From Moraxella oculi (GTDB lineage: Bacteria; Pseudomonadota; Gammaproteobacteria; Pseudomonadales; Moraxellaceae): a DNA stretch of 64,000 nucleotides. The number at the start of each line of letters is the position of its first letter. The stretch's first letter is position 1. The notes beneath the pieces were generated by a model that saw only the letters and a program-made list of their open reading frames with translations, made no database searches and had not been told where the DNA came from. Shown piece by piece: positions 8,241-17,782 of the stretch. The translations under genes and the position numbers were made by a program. The stretch covers positions 124,001-188,000 of the forward strand of contig NZ_JAMBAQ010000001.1 of the NCBI RefSeq assembly GCF_023336735.1, given 5' to 3'.

Positions 8241-8894
8241 ATGACTGACTTGTCTCAACCTTTCACCGATCAGGACTTATCTCATCGTTTTGAACGAACT
8301 TTCCGTAGTCAATCGGTTTTCGCCCCCAAAGATGTGCCAGTTGTCAATACAAATCGTCCGTTATTTTTGGAGATTGGGGCTGGCAAGGGTAAGCATGCTG
8401 TGCTGTTTGCAAAAGAGCATGCGGATAGGCATTTAATTGCGATTGAGCGCACTAAAGAAAAATTTGAAGCCTTTGACCGACTTTTAAAAAATGAACAGTT
8501 GGATAATTTAACCGCCATACATGCTGATGCCATCGCTTATACGACGCATCACATCGCTCCAAATTCACTAGATGGGGTGTTCATTCTTTATCCAAATCCA
8601 GAGCCTGCCAATAAAAACCAACGCTGGCTTAACATGCCGTTTTTTGAATTTTTAATTTCTCGCATGAAGGCAGGGGCAACCATGACGATTGCTACGAATG
8701 TTGCGGAATATATTGACGAAGCCCAAAAACAACTGGATGAGGTTTGGTTACTGCCTTATGAAAGGCTACAAATCAATGACGATTCGGCACGCACACACTT
8801 TGAGATCAAATATTTGGCTCGTGGTGAAATCTGCCAAGAATTGGTGATTTTAAAGCCGAATTACTACCAGACTCGTTTCGATACGCATGACTGA
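8241..8894 (+). CDS. TrmB-like SAM-dependent methyltransferase
   Basis: The 217-residue protein has the class I methyltransferase motif FLEIGAGKGKH (about 42-52), an acidic residue after strand 2 (AIERTKEK) and the TrmB-like segment LYPNPEPANKNQRW at the place where TrmB (tRNA guanine-N7 methyltransferase) has FPDPW and a basic cluster. The fold and spacing match TrmB, but the tRNA-contacting basic residues are replaced. It may be a TrmB paralogue with a different substrate or a diverged TrmB. It overlaps the next gene by eight bases, implying cotranscription. Confidence 0.7.
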   Translation: MTDLSQPFTDQDLSHRFERTFRSQSVFAPKDVPVVNTNRPLFLEIGAGKGKHAVLFAKEHADRHLIAIERTKEKFEAFDRLLKNEQLDNLTAIHADAIAYTTHHIAPNSLDGVFILYPNPEPANKNQRWLNMPFFEFLISRMKAGATMTIATNVAEYIDEAQKQLDEVWLLPYERLQINDDSARTHFEIKYLARGEICQELVILKPNYYQTRFDTHD

Positions 8895-10101
8895 TCAAAG
8901 TCAATCCATTGCTATTATTGGTGCTGGTGCGGCAGGATTGATGGCTGCGGAGGTTTTATCTGATCGTGGTCTGCGTGTCCATGTCTATGAGCAGATGCCG
9001 ACTGCTGGACGCAAGATATTGATGGCTGGCAAGACGGGGTTGAACATTTCACATGATGAACCATTGCCGACTTTCATGTCTCGCTACATGCCTAAAAAGA
9101 GGTTGGCGTATTGTGTTGAGCAATTTTCTGCCAATGACATTCGTGAATGGATGCAAGGACTGGGCATTGATAGCTATGTCGGATCATCTGGGCGGATTTT
9201 TCCTGTGCAGATGAAAGCTTCTGGTCTATTGCGGGCGTGGTTGGAGCGTCTACAAAAACAAGGTGTGTCATTTCATTATCGTCATCGCTGTATGAATGTG
9301 GTGGGTAATGAAATAGAACTGGTTGAGCTGGATAAGCAGGGTAACTGCATTCGGCGGTTTTTTTGCAAATTCGATGCCATCATTTTGGCGTGTGGTGGCG
9401 GTTCTTATGCCCGGCTGGGATCTGATGGAGCTTGGCAAAACTGGTTTGATGACGATGAGTTGGCACCATTGTATGCCAGTAATGTGGGCATCGTGCGTAG
9501 TTGGTCTCCATTCATGCAGGGTGTGCTGGGTCAGCCATTAAAGCGTGTTACGGCAAAAGTTGGTGATGTGCATGCACATGGCGACATCATCATCAGTCAT
9601 TATGGCATGGAGAGCGGATTGATTTACAAACTCAACCATGTCATGCGAAAGCAAATAATACACCGTGGTAAAGCATGTCTTTGGCTGGATTTGCTGCCCG
9701 CCAAATCACTTGATGAATTGACCAAAAGCATTCGCCATGCTAAGAAATCATCGTTAAATAACGCACTTAGAAAAATCGGATTGGACGCAGTGAAAATCGC
9801 TCTGTTGAGAGAGTGTACAGATAAAACCGACTGGTCGGATTTTCATAAGATGGCAAGTTTTGTCAAAAATCTTCCAGTTGCTTTTGATGGTTTTCGGCCA
9901 ATTGATGAGGCAATCAGCACAGGTGGTGGTGTTAAGTTTTCAGCGGTCAGTCAACAGCTACAATCTAAAAGCAACCAGCATGTATTCATTGCAGGTGAGA
10001 TGCTAGATTGGGATGCTCCGACGGGTGGTTATCTATTGACGGCATGCTTGGCGATGGGGCGAGTGGTTGCTGATGGCGTGCTGACTTTTTTGGATCAATA
10101 G
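8887..10101 (+). CDS. HI0933-family FAD-dependent oxidoreductase (TIGR03862-like)
   Basis: The 404-residue flavoprotein has an N-terminal FAD-binding GxGxxG motif (IAIIGAGAAGLMAAE), the family segment AGRKILMAGKTGLNIS and a C-terminal FAD contact (HVFIAGEMLDWDAPTGGY). This plan is that of the HI0933/BaiN-like family, in particular the TIGR03862 group of conserved proteobacterial flavoproteins. The physiological substrate is not known. The gene overlaps the upstream methyltransferase by eight bases. Family call firm, function open. Confidence 0.85.
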   Translation: MTDQSQSIAIIGAGAAGLMAAEVLSDRGLRVHVYEQMPTAGRKILMAGKTGLNISHDEPLPTFMSRYMPKKRLAYCVEQFSANDIREWMQGLGIDSYVGSSGRIFPVQMKASGLLRAWLERLQKQGVSFHYRHRCMNVVGNEIELVELDKQGNCIRRFFCKFDAIILACGGGSYARLGSDGAWQNWFDDDELAPLYASNVGIVRSWSPFMQGVLGQPLKRVTAKVGDVHAHGDIIISHYGMESGLIYKLNHVMRKQIIHRGKACLWLDLLPAKSLDELTKSIRHAKKSSLNNALRKIGLDAVKIALLRECTDKTDWSDFHKMASFVKNLPVAFDGFRPIDEAISTGGGVKFSAVSQQLQSKSNQHVFIAGEMLDWDAPTGGYLLTACLAMGRVVADGVLTFLDQ

Positions 10102-10204
10102 CGTTGCTGGGTACTTTTATCATCATTCATCACATCAACATCCATGCTGGTTGCTGATAAAGAGCATTGATTTACTCTCATGATTAAGTTAAGGGGAATT
10201 GAAT

Positions 10205-11287
10205 ATGAATCGTCTTGCTAATTTTTGTGCAGGTCCTGCTTCCATGCCGACTGCTGTCTTGGAAAAAGCTCAAAATGAGCTACTAGATTGGCGTGGCAAG
10301 GGTGTGTCCATCATGGAAATCAGTCATCGAAGTGCTGATTATGTTGAGATTGCCAGTAAAGCTGAACATGATTTGCGTCAATTGATGAACATCAGTGATG
10401 ACCATGCGGTGCTGTTTTTGCAAGGTGGGGCAACTTTGCAGTTTTCTGCCGTGGTGCTGAATTTGCTAAATGGTGGGGTGGCGGATTATTTGCTCACAGG
10501 AGCATGGTCGAAAAAAGCGTATCAAGAAGCAAAACGCTATGAAACATTGGGGCTAGGCAGGGTGAATTTGGTGGCATCTGGCGATGGTGCTGATGTGCCT
10601 GACATGAGCGACTGGCAATTAACCAAAAACGCAAGCTACTTTCATTATTGTCCAAATGAGACCATTCATGGCGTACAGATTTTTGAGACGCCCAAGGTGT
10701 CCGTGCCGATTGTGGCGGATTTTTCTTCTTGCATTTTATCTGAACCAATCAATGTGAATGATTTTGGGGTGATTTATGCAGGTGCTCAAAAAAACATCGG
10801 TCCAGCAGGTCTGACTTTGGTCATCATTCGCAAGGATTTATTGGAGCAGGCATGTGCATGGTGCCCAAGTATCATCAACTATAAAAATCAATACGATCAT
10901 GACAGCATGCTCAATACACCTTCAACTTATGCTTGGTATTTGTCAGGCTTGGTGTTTGAATGGCTATTGGATAACGGCGGTGTGGAGTCAATTGCTAAGA
11001 CAAACCGTGCGAAAGCAGAAGCTTTGTATCGTGCGATTGATGAAAGTGATTTTTATGATAATAAGGTCAATCCAAAACATCGTTCCATCATGAATGTTCC
11101 GTTTTATTTGGCAGATGCCAATTTGGAGGCAACTTTTTTGATGGAAAGTCAAAAAGCAGGATTACTTAATCTCAAAGGTCATCGCATGGTTGGTGGCATG
11201 CGTGCCAGCATCTATAATGCCATCACACCAAAGCAGGTGCAAGAATTGATTGAGTTTATGCAGTTTTTTGAAAAAAAATACGGATGA
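10205..11287 (+). CDS. serC: Phosphoserine aminotransferase SerC
   Basis: SerC is a PLP enzyme that converts 3-phosphohydroxypyruvate to phosphoserine in serine synthesis and also works in pyridoxal phosphate synthesis. The 360-residue protein starts NRLANFCAGPASMP and contains the PLP-lysine region YAGAQKNIGPAGLT and the end motif HRMVGGMRASIYNA. Length equals the usual 360-362. The ATG at 10205 has AAGGGGAA six to fourteen bases upstream and is preferred to a TTG two codons earlier. It appears to be a single gene. Confidence 0.95.
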   Translation: MNRLANFCAGPASMPTAVLEKAQNELLDWRGKGVSIMEISHRSADYVEIASKAEHDLRQLMNISDDHAVLFLQGGATLQFSAVVLNLLNGGVADYLLTGAWSKKAYQEAKRYETLGLGRVNLVASGDGADVPDMSDWQLTKNASYFHYCPNETIHGVQIFETPKVSVPIVADFSSCILSEPINVNDFGVIYAGAQKNIGPAGLTLVIIRKDLLEQACAWCPSIINYKNQYDHDSMLNTPSTYAWYLSGLVFEWLLDNGGVESIAKTNRAKAEALYRAIDESDFYDNKVNPKHRSIMNVPFYLADANLEATFLMESQKAGLLNLKGHRMVGGMRASIYNAITPKQVQELIEFMQFFEKKYG

Positions 11288-11327
11288 CTTTGAGATCATT
11301 TTATGACTAAAATTTTGTGAGAATGCC

Positions 11328-12101
11328 ATGCCAACCATTCATGCGGTCAAAGCTTTTAACGATAATTATATTTGGTTGATTTGCCAAGATCAGCAAGCAA
11401 TCATCATTGATGCAGGTGATGATAAGCCTGTGCTTGATTATTTGGCAATCCATCAGCTTATCCCCATTGCCATGCTCATTACCCATCATCATGATGATCA
11501 TACTGGTGGTGTGGGAGGTATCAAATCGGTCTATCCAGACATGCAAGTCATCGCTCATCAACATCATGGCGTGCAAGCAGATGCTTATGTTGATGAGGGT
11601 GGAGAATTCAAACTAATGGGTCTTGATTTTAAAGTATGGCGGACGGCTGGGCATACGGATACGCATCTGTCTTTTTTGTGTCAAATTGATGAGTGCGTGC
11701 GTGTCTTTTGTGGTGATACGCTATTTAGTGGTGGCTGTGGGCGTGTGTTTACTGGAACGATTGAAGAGCTTTTCGCCAGTATGATGAGATTTAATCAACT
11801 TTCAGATGAGACATTGTTTTATCCTGCTCATGAATACACACTGAACAATCTGAAATTTGGACTGTCGATTTGTGCTGATGAAGTGAAAAATGACATACAA
11901 AATGCCATCACAGAGGTGCAAACTAAGCTTAGTTCTGGGCAGGCATCATTACCAACCACGCTTGCCCATGAGCGTAAAATCAATGTATTTTTGCAGGATC
12001 ATCAGCAGATGATTGAGCATATTAAACAACAATACCCCTTAACAAATACCTCTGGCATCGCAATCTTTACTGCATTAAGGATTCTTAAAGACAACTTTTA
12101 A
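11328..12101 (+). CDS. gloB: Hydroxyacylglutathione hydrolase (glyoxalase II) GloB
   Basis: GloB hydrolyses S-lactoylglutathione to lactate and glutathione, the second step of methylglyoxal detoxification. The 257-residue metallo-beta-lactamase-fold protein shows the two-metal motif THHHDDHTGG (His53, His55, Asp57, His58), then TAGHTDTHLSF, the FCGDTLFSGGCGR segment and PAHEYTLNNLKF, all GloB hallmarks. Length is typical (about 250). It begins 40 bases after serC and may share its transcript. Confidence 0.94.
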   Translation: MPTIHAVKAFNDNYIWLICQDQQAIIIDAGDDKPVLDYLAIHQLIPIAMLITHHHDDHTGGVGGIKSVYPDMQVIAHQHHGVQADAYVDEGGEFKLMGLDFKVWRTAGHTDTHLSFLCQIDECVRVFCGDTLFSGGCGRVFTGTIEELFASMMRFNQLSDETLFYPAHEYTLNNLKFGLSICADEVKNDIQNAITEVQTKLSSGQASLPTTLAHERKINVFLQDHQQMIEHIKQQYPLTNTSGIAIFTALRILKDNF

Positions 12102-12149
12102 CAACTTTAAAATCTTCGGTGTGATGACATCAGACACCCATCCTAGTTA

Positions 12150-12362
12150 TTAATCGCCTGATGTCTCTGCGTCATCAAAAACCTGTGTCAATGCCTGCTC
12201 TACTGCCACAATGCGTTCTTGGCAGACTTTATAGGCGGCGATGGATTCTTCAATGGTTTTGACCAAATTGTCAATATCCAATTCGGCAGCTTGTTCAAGT
12301 TGCTCGGCATTGGATTTAAGAATCTGGTAGGCATCTTTAAAAGTGGTAGGCTGTGCGTGCAT
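12150..12362 (-). CDS. xseB: Exodeoxyribonuclease VII small subunit XseB
   Basis: XseB forms, with the large subunit XseA, an exonuclease that degrades single-stranded DNA from both ends. The 70-residue helical protein has the family pattern TFKDAYQILKSNAEQLE followed by IEESIAAYKVCQERI and an acidic C-terminus. Length is typical (70-80). In many proteobacteria xseB precedes ispA and dxs; here it stands alone, converging on gloB. xseA is not in the window. Confidence 0.85.
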   Translation of the reverse strand: MHAQPTTFKDAYQILKSNAEQLEQAAELDIDNLVKTIEESIAAYKVCQERIVAVEQALTQVFDDAETSGD

Positions 12363-12435
12363 GATGGGTTACCTTTGTGGTTGAAAAATGACAGGGTATT
12401 GTAATGCATCATGATGATTTTGTTAAGTGGTTCGT

Positions 12436-13884
12436 TCAGTCTGTAATATCAAGACACCAGTATTTTGTTACCACATATTCTTCTATGCCATATTTTGAGC
12501 CTTCACGACCAAATCCAGATTCTTTAATGCCGCCAAAAGGTGCCACCTCGGTAGAAAGCATGCCAGTATTTTGAGCAACCATGCCATATTCAAGTTGCTC
12601 AGTTACACGCCAAGCTCGTGCGTGATTATTCGTATAAAAATACGCCGCCAAACCGTACGGCGTATCATTAGCCCATCTGATGACTTCGTCTTCATCATCA
12701 AAAGGATAAATGGCGGCAATCGGTGCAAAAATTTCTTCATGAGCGATTCGCATTTGCTTTGTGATGTCTGTGATGATGGTTGGTAAAAAGCAGTTGTTGT
12801 GATGATGGTGAGGCGTGCCACCTGTGATGAGTGTTGCTCCTTGATTGAGTGCGTCTTGTAGCAGTTCTTGTGTTTTTTGCATTGCTTGATGATTGATGAG
12901 GCAACCAATGTCTGGATTGTCCAGTCCATTACCCACAGACATTAGGTTGACTTTTTGTTTTAGTTTCTCCATAAACTCATGATAAATGCCTTTTTGAACA
13001 TAGATGCGATTCGCACAGACGCAGGTTTGTCCTGCGTTGCGATATTTTGAAGCAAGCACGCCTTCAATCGCTTTATCAATATTGGCATCTTCAAAAATGA
13101 TAAAAGGTGCGTTACCACCAAGTTCAAGAGATAATTTTTTTAGGCTGCTGGCGGACTGTTCCATGAGTAATTTACCGACTTTGGTTGAGCCTGTAAAAGA
13201 CAGTTTTTTAATGCATGTATTCTTAGTGAATACGCTGCCGATGGTTTTGGCATCTCCTGTAACGATTTGCAGTACGGCTGGAGGCATGCCTGCCTGTAAG
13301 GCAAGTTCGCCCAAAGCTAATGCACAAAAGGGTGTCTGGCTGTCTGGGCGGACAATCATGGTGCAGCCTGCTGCTAACGCTGGTGCGACTTTACGAGTCA
13401 TCATTGCAGCGGGAAAATTCCAAGGGGTGATGGCGGCACACACGCCAATCGGCTGTTTTAACACGATGTGTCTTAATTGGTTGTTTTTGGCACCAATGGT
13501 ATCGCCATAGATGCGTTTGCCTTCCTCAGCAAACCAACGAATAAAACTGTTGGCGTAGTCAATCTCGCTCTTAGACTCTCGAATGGGCTTGCCTTGTTCG
13601 CAGGTCATGATATGAGCCAAATCGTCAATGTGCGCATCAATCAAATCTGCCCACTGATGTAAAATTTTAGCACGCTCAAAGCTGGTCATCGCAGCCCATG
13701 TTTTTTGTGCAGTTTTGGCAAATTCTACCGCTTGCTTGACCTCATTGGCAGATAGGCTGGGTATGTTGCCAATTTTGTCGCCACTAAATGGATTGGTTAC
13801 GCTGATGTCGCCCAGACTACCACTTTTCCATTCATTATTGATGAGAGCGTGCTGACGAAATAGAGTGGGGTTTTGTAATTGCAT
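12436..13884 (-). CDS. gabD: NAD(P)-dependent succinate-semialdehyde-type dehydrogenase
   Basis: The aldehyde dehydrogenase superfamily protein of 482 residues equals the length of E. coli GabD, which oxidises succinate semialdehyde to succinate. Visible are ITPWNFPAAMMTRK (cofactor site), FTGSTKVGKLL, the general base region LELGGNAP and the catalytic cysteine in NAGQTCVCANRIYV; the C-terminal motif PFGGIKESGFGREGS is also GabD-like. ATG 13884 is preferred to a TTG four codons upstream. An SLC13 dicarboxylate carrier is divergent to it, which fits succinate metabolism. Exact aldehyde is inferred. Confidence 0.85.
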   Translation of the reverse strand: MQLQNPTLFRQHALINNEWKSGSLGDISVTNPFSGDKIGNIPSLSANEVKQAVEFAKTAQKTWAAMTSFERAKILHQWADLIDAHIDDLAHIMTCEQGKPIRESKSEIDYANSFIRWFAEEGKRIYGDTIGAKNNQLRHIVLKQPIGVCAAITPWNFPAAMMTRKVAPALAAGCTMIVRPDSQTPFCALALGELALQAGMPPAVLQIVTGDAKTIGSVFTKNTCIKKLSFTGSTKVGKLLMEQSASSLKKLSLELGGNAPFIIFEDANIDKAIEGVLASKYRNAGQTCVCANRIYVQKGIYHEFMEKLKQKVNLMSVGNGLDNPDIGCLINHQAMQKTQELLQDALNQGATLITGGTPHHHHNNCFLPTIITDITKQMRIAHEEIFAPIAAIYPFDDEDEVIRWANDTPYGLAAYFYTNNHARAWRVTEQLEYGMVAQNTGMLSTEVAPFGGIKESGFGREGSKYGIEEYVVTKYWCLDITD

Positions 13885-14109
13885 AAGAAATTCCAATCGT
13901 ATATATAAAGTATGAAGCCGTTCTTGGTCGCTGTTGCAGTCAATACTGACTTATAATTATCACAGCAACAATAAATTATTTTGTGTTATGTATTCTTTAT
14001 GTTATCATAATGTAAATAATATTTGCTCACATGTCGTCATGGTTGCTGATTTGGCGAATGTGTGAATGTGAAATTGTTATCTTTAAGCATGTTAATGGGG
14101 GACTTTCAT

Positions 14110-15549
14110 ATGGTTCGGTCAACACAGCAAACAAATTTTTCGTTAGAGACAGACTATCAACACAATGATGATCAGACACCCCCATCAGGAAAGGTGCGGG
14201 ATGATGTGGTCAAAGGTATCGTTATTACGATGATTACCGCCATCATGTCATATTTTATGGCGACCAGCCTATTGCCATTTGATCCTTTGGTTAATAAAGG
14301 TTTGTCGTTGGCAACATTCATTGGTATTTTATGGCTGACTGAAGCGATTCACATCACAGCTACAGCCATCTTGGTGCCGATACTGGCGGTTTTTATTGGC
14401 ATTCCAGACTTTGATACCAAAAAGGCACTGACCAGCTTTGCCAATCCCATCATATTCATATTTTTTGGCGGATTTGTGTTAGCGGCTGCGTTGCACATAC
14501 AAAAATTGGATCGTAAGATTGCCTTTGGCATCATCAGTATGGCAGGCGGGCATTTGGGTAGGGCGGTTGTGCTGATATTTGGTGCGACGGCCTTTTTGTC
14601 AATGTGGATCAGCAATACTGCCACGGCGGCAATGATGCTTCCTTTGGCAATCGGTCTGTTAGGTCATGCCAATCATGAGCAAGATCGTAGTACTTTTGTT
14701 TATGTTCTTTTAGGCATTGCTTATTCTGCATCCATCGGTGGTATTGGTGCGTTGGTTGGTTCGCCACCAAATGGCATCGTTGTCAGAGAGCTTGGGCTTG
14801 ATTCGTTGGGTTGGATGAAATTTGGTCTGCCTGTGATGTGCGTGATGCTACCCACACTTTTGATTGGCATGTACTTCATCTTACGCCCAAATCTCAATCA
14901 AAAAATCAGCCCAACTCATGAAAGTATCCCTTGGACATTGCCACGAATTTTAACCATTTTGGTGTTTGGGGCGACGGTACTAAGCTGGATATTTAGCAAA
15001 AAATTAGGTAATACCTTTGGTTTTAGTTCGCCAGATACAGTGATTGCGTTATCTGCGACAGTGGCGGTACTGCTATTAGGGCTGGTGAGTTGGAAGCAGG
15101 TCTCTGATCATACCGACTGGGGCGTGTTGATGCTTTTTGGCGGTGGCATTGCCCTGTCTGACATCATGAGAATGACGGGTGCTTCTGCCGTACTGGCTGA
15201 GCAAATTTCTGGCAGCCTGGCAGGTGCGTCAGCACTCATGGTGATTCTTGTGGTGGCTACTTTCATTATATTTTTAACTGAATTTACCAGCAACACCGCA
15301 TCGGCTGCATTGCTTGTGCCTTTATTTGCTCCGATTGGTGTGGCACTTGGATTGCCAGAACAGGTGTTGGTCATGGTTATTGGCATTGGTGCTTCATGTG
15401 CCTTTATGATGCCAGTGGCAACACCGCCAAATGCCATCGTCATGGGTACGGGGTATGTCAGACAGGCGGATATGATGAAAGTTGGATTTGTGTTGAACTT
15501 GATTGCTGTTGTGATTCTTACGACAATGGCATATTTGATTTGGATGTGA
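14110..15549 (+). CDS. SLC13/DASS-family anion (dicarboxylate) symporter
   Basis: A polytopic inner-membrane carrier of about 479 residues. Family hallmarks are the two SNT motifs, SNTATAAMMLP and TSNTASAALLVP, each in an internal repeat, which bind sodium and the dicarboxylate in this family. GGGIALSDIM and ATPPNAIVMGTGY are also conserved. The ATG at 14110 is preferred because GGGGGAC lies just upstream; several earlier in-frame starts exist from 14062. Its divergent partner is a succinate-semialdehyde-type dehydrogenase, which makes C4-dicarboxylates the likely cargo. Confidence 0.88.
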   Translation: MVRSTQQTNFSLETDYQHNDDQTPPSGKVRDDVVKGIVITMITAIMSYFMATSLLPFDPLVNKGLSLATFIGILWLTEAIHITATAILVPILAVFIGIPDFDTKKALTSFANPIIFIFFGGFVLAAALHIQKLDRKIAFGIISMAGGHLGRAVVLIFGATAFLSMWISNTATAAMMLPLAIGLLGHANHEQDRSTFVYVLLGIAYSASIGGIGALVGSPPNGIVVRELGLDSLGWMKFGLPVMCVMLPTLLIGMYFILRPNLNQKISPTHESIPWTLPRILTILVFGATVLSWIFSKKLGNTFGFSSPDTVIALSATVAVLLLGLVSWKQVSDHTDWGVLMLFGGGIALSDIMRMTGASAVLAEQISGSLAGASALMVILVVATFIIFLTEFTSNTASAALLVPLFAPIGVALGLPEQVLVMVIGIGASCAFMMPVATPPNAIVMGTGYVRQADMMKVGFVLNLIAVVILTTMAYLIWM

Positions 15550-15581
15550 GTTTTTAAGACTAAGAAAAGTAAAAATATACA

Positions 15582-15608
15582 AACCCCAATGTCATGTTGG
15601 GGTTTTTT
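15582..15608 (+). terminator. Terminator after the SLC13 carrier
   Basis: Stem AACCCCAA (15582-15589) with TTGGGGTT (15597-15604), seven-base loop, followed by a T run. Confidence 0.85.
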
Positions 15609-15741
15609 ATTAAAATTTATCTTATTGTAACTTAATGTAATTTATTAGTGTTAATATGTGATAATAAAACAAAAACATTGTCAAAGATGATATGGTATTG
15701 AGGATTTTTTTGGATTTTGATCTTATTTAGCGAGTTTCACA

Positions 15742-16074
15742 ATGCTATTAAGGATGCTATTAAAGTTGGTTGTACCAGTTGTTCTGCTGGCATTACCAAT
15801 ACTGCCTGCGATGGCAAAAAGCGAACCTTTGCTCATTCATACCGTTGATGCTGATGATGGCACGGCTTTTGATGAGGGGTTCATCAAAAATCGTGCTAAT
15901 GCCATTCGCAAGCTTCAAGAGCAAGGTTATCAAGTGCGAAGCATTGAGCTAAAATCCCATCAAAATATGCCCACTTTCATTATTCATGCCACAAAAAATG
16001 GCATGCAATATGTCGTGAAACTCACCTATGACGACTTAAAAATCATTCAAGAGATGCGTATGGGTATCGCCTGA
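15742..16074 (+). CDS. Exported small protein, PepSY-like
   Basis: The 110-residue protein begins with a signal peptide (hydrophobic stretch, probable cleavage after PAMA, near residue 25). The mature 85 residues, with ANAIRKLQEQGYQVRSIEL and QYVVKLTYDDLKIIQ, resemble a single PepSY domain, a small periplasmic fold often found as an inhibitor or metal-related domain. The ribosome site is weak; another ATG lies four codons downstream. Function unknown. Confidence 0.6.
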   Translation: MLLRMLLKLVVPVVLLALPILPAMAKSEPLLIHTVDADDGTAFDEGFIKNRANAIRKLQEQGYQVRSIELKSHQNMPTFIIHATKNGMQYVVKLTYDDLKIIQEMRMGIA

Positions 16075-16228
16075 TCTCATATATTGACCGTCTAAATACT
16101 CATTTGGCATCTCGATACTTCTTAGATTAAAAAGAAAATTATCAAAACCCTTCAAAGTGTGATAAAATCATCAAAATTTATCTGTGAGTTTTGGACAGGT
16201 TTGTTCAATTCATTCAAGTGGGGTAGCT

Positions 16229-16954
16229 ATGTCTGATAAAAATCCAAAATTTTCGCGTATTTTATTGAAGCTTTCTGGTGAAGCACTGGCAGGTGGTCGT
16301 GATATGGGCATTGATGCGTCCATTTTGGACCAAATGAGTTTGTCAATCGCTCATTTGCGTGGTTTGGGTGTGCAGGTGGGCATTGTTGTTGGTGGTGGCA
16401 ATCTATACCGTGGCTCAACACTGCAAAAAGAAGGTTTGGTTGGTCGTGTGACGGGTGATCAAATGGGCATGCTTGCCACGGTGATGAACGGTCTTGCCAT
16501 GCGTGATGCCCTGGTGCGTCGCAACATTACCACGCGTCTGATGTCAGCGATCGCCATCTCAACGATTGGTGAACCGTATTCTAGCCGTGATGCCATTCGT
16601 CATCTTAATAATGGTGAGGTATGTATTTTCGTGGCAGGTACGGGCAATCCTTTTTTTACCACCGATACGGCAGCTTGCTTGCGTGGCATTGAGATTGAGG
16701 CTGGTTTGATTTTAAAAGCCACCAAGGTTGATGGTGTGTACGATAAAGATCCAAGCATTCATGAGGATGCGGTAAAATATGACAGCTTGTCTTTTGATGA
16801 AGTGCTTGAGAAGAAATTGGGTGTGATGGATTTGACCGCCATTGCACTTTGTCGTGAGCACAATGTGCCATTGCAGGTATTTGATATGAATAAGCCTAAT
16901 GCTTTATTGAATGTTGTGATGGGCGAGGCAGAAGGCACTCGAGTGTATCACTAG
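16229..16954 (+). CDS. pyrH: Uridylate kinase PyrH
   Basis: PyrH phosphorylates UMP to UDP, the committed step to UTP and CTP, and is a hexameric amino-acid-kinase-fold enzyme. The 241-residue protein equals E. coli PyrH in length. Visible are [13 protein letters not shown] (phosphate loop), [10 protein letters not shown], the UMP-binding [21 protein letters not shown] region in part, [16 protein letters not shown] and [13 protein letters not shown]. The ATG at 16229 is chosen because the protein homology starts there. It leads the frr-uppS-cdsA-dxr-rseP cluster. Confidence 0.95.
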   Translation: MSDKNPKFSRILLKLSGEALAGGRDMGIDASILDQMSLSIAHLRGLGVQVGIVVGGGNLYRGSTLQKEGLVGRVTGDQMGMLATVMNGLAMRDALVRRNITTRLMSAIAISTIGEPYSSRDAIRHLNNGEVCIFVAGTGNPFFTTDTAACLRGIEIEAGLILKATKVDGVYDKDPSIHEDAVKYDSLSFDEVLEKKLGVMDLTAIALCREHNVPLQVFDMNKPNALLNVVMGEAEGTRVYH

Positions 16955-17071
16955 GCAAGTGTGATGTCTTTGTATGATGGTGTCATACATGGCTAAAAAT
17001 ATTGATGTTGATTTAAATCAAGCTGCCAGTCATTTACAGTTAATACTTATTTAAAATGGAAGGAGTGATTC

Positions 17072-17626
17072 ATGATTCACGATATTAAAAAAGACGGCGA
17101 AAGTCGCATGCAAAAATCACTAGATGCCTTGGAAGCTGCTTTTAGTAAGCTGCGAACAGGGCGTGCACATCCAGGCATTTTGTCTGGTGTGATGGTGAGT
17201 TATTATGGCTCTGATATGCCACTTAATCAAGTTGCCAGTGTCAATGTTGAGGACAATCGTACGCTATTGGTGCAGCCGTTTGATCGTTCTATGGTGCAGG
17301 CGGTGGATAAGGCAATCCGTGAAGCTGATTTGGGGTTGAATCCAATGACTGCCGATGTGATTCGTGTGCCAATGCCAGCTTTGACAGAGGAGACTCGTCG
17401 CGACATGCAAAAACTGGCTCGTTCAGATGCAGAGTCGGCACGCGTGTCTGTGCGTAACATTCGCCGTGATATGCTAGGAGACATCAAAAAACTGGTTAAG
17501 GACAAGGAAGTGAGTGAAGATGATGAGCGTCGTGCCGAAACCGACATTCAAAAGTTGACAGATGATTTCATCAAAACCATCGATGCACGCCTTGCCAAAA
17601 AAGAAAGTGAGCTGATGGAAGTGTGA
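17072..17626 (+). CDS. frr: Ribosome recycling factor
   Basis: RRF splits the post-termination ribosome together with EF-G. The 184-residue protein (E. coli 185) has the family segments [27 protein letters not shown] and IPMP-like [15 protein letters not shown], ending in the long helical domain. A strong ribosome site, GGAAGGAGTG, lies at 17058-17067. It follows pyrH by 117 bases, the common bacterial order. A long hairpin separates it from uppS. Confidence 0.96.
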   Translation: MIHDIKKDGESRMQKSLDALEAAFSKLRTGRAHPGILSGVMVSYYGSDMPLNQVASVNVEDNRTLLVQPFDRSMVQAVDKAIREADLGLNPMTADVIRVPMPALTEETRRDMQKLARSDAESARVSVRNIRRDMLGDIKKLVKDKEVSEDDERRAETDIQKLTDDFIKTIDARLAKKESELMEV

Positions 17627-17675
17627 TTCATGCTGACATCAATCATGAGTCATATGATAAGATGATGCACACACA

Positions 17676-17744
17676 AAAGACTTACGCAGGTTTCAAAATT
17701 AATGTTAGTTTTGAACAGGTTTGGCGTAGGTCTTTACTTTTTTT
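17676..17744. repeat. 60-bp palindrome between frr and uppS
   Basis: Outer arms AAAGACTTACGC (17676-17687) and GCGTAGGTCTTT (17724-17735) pair over 12 bases with one G-U; inner arms TTCAAAA (17692-17698) and TTTTGAA (17709-17715) extend the hairpin. A T run follows at 17738-17744, so it can act as a terminator. Its size and sharp ends also look like a miniature transposable element. Confidence 0.6.
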
Positions 17745-17782
17745 ATTAACAATCTGATGATTCACCCTGTGTTATAAAACTT

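Noticed and set aside
12126..12165. GACATCAG/CTGATGTC inverted repeat as a gloB or xseB terminator
   Set aside because: Only eight pairs with a 24-base loop, overlaps the xseB coding end and has no T run.
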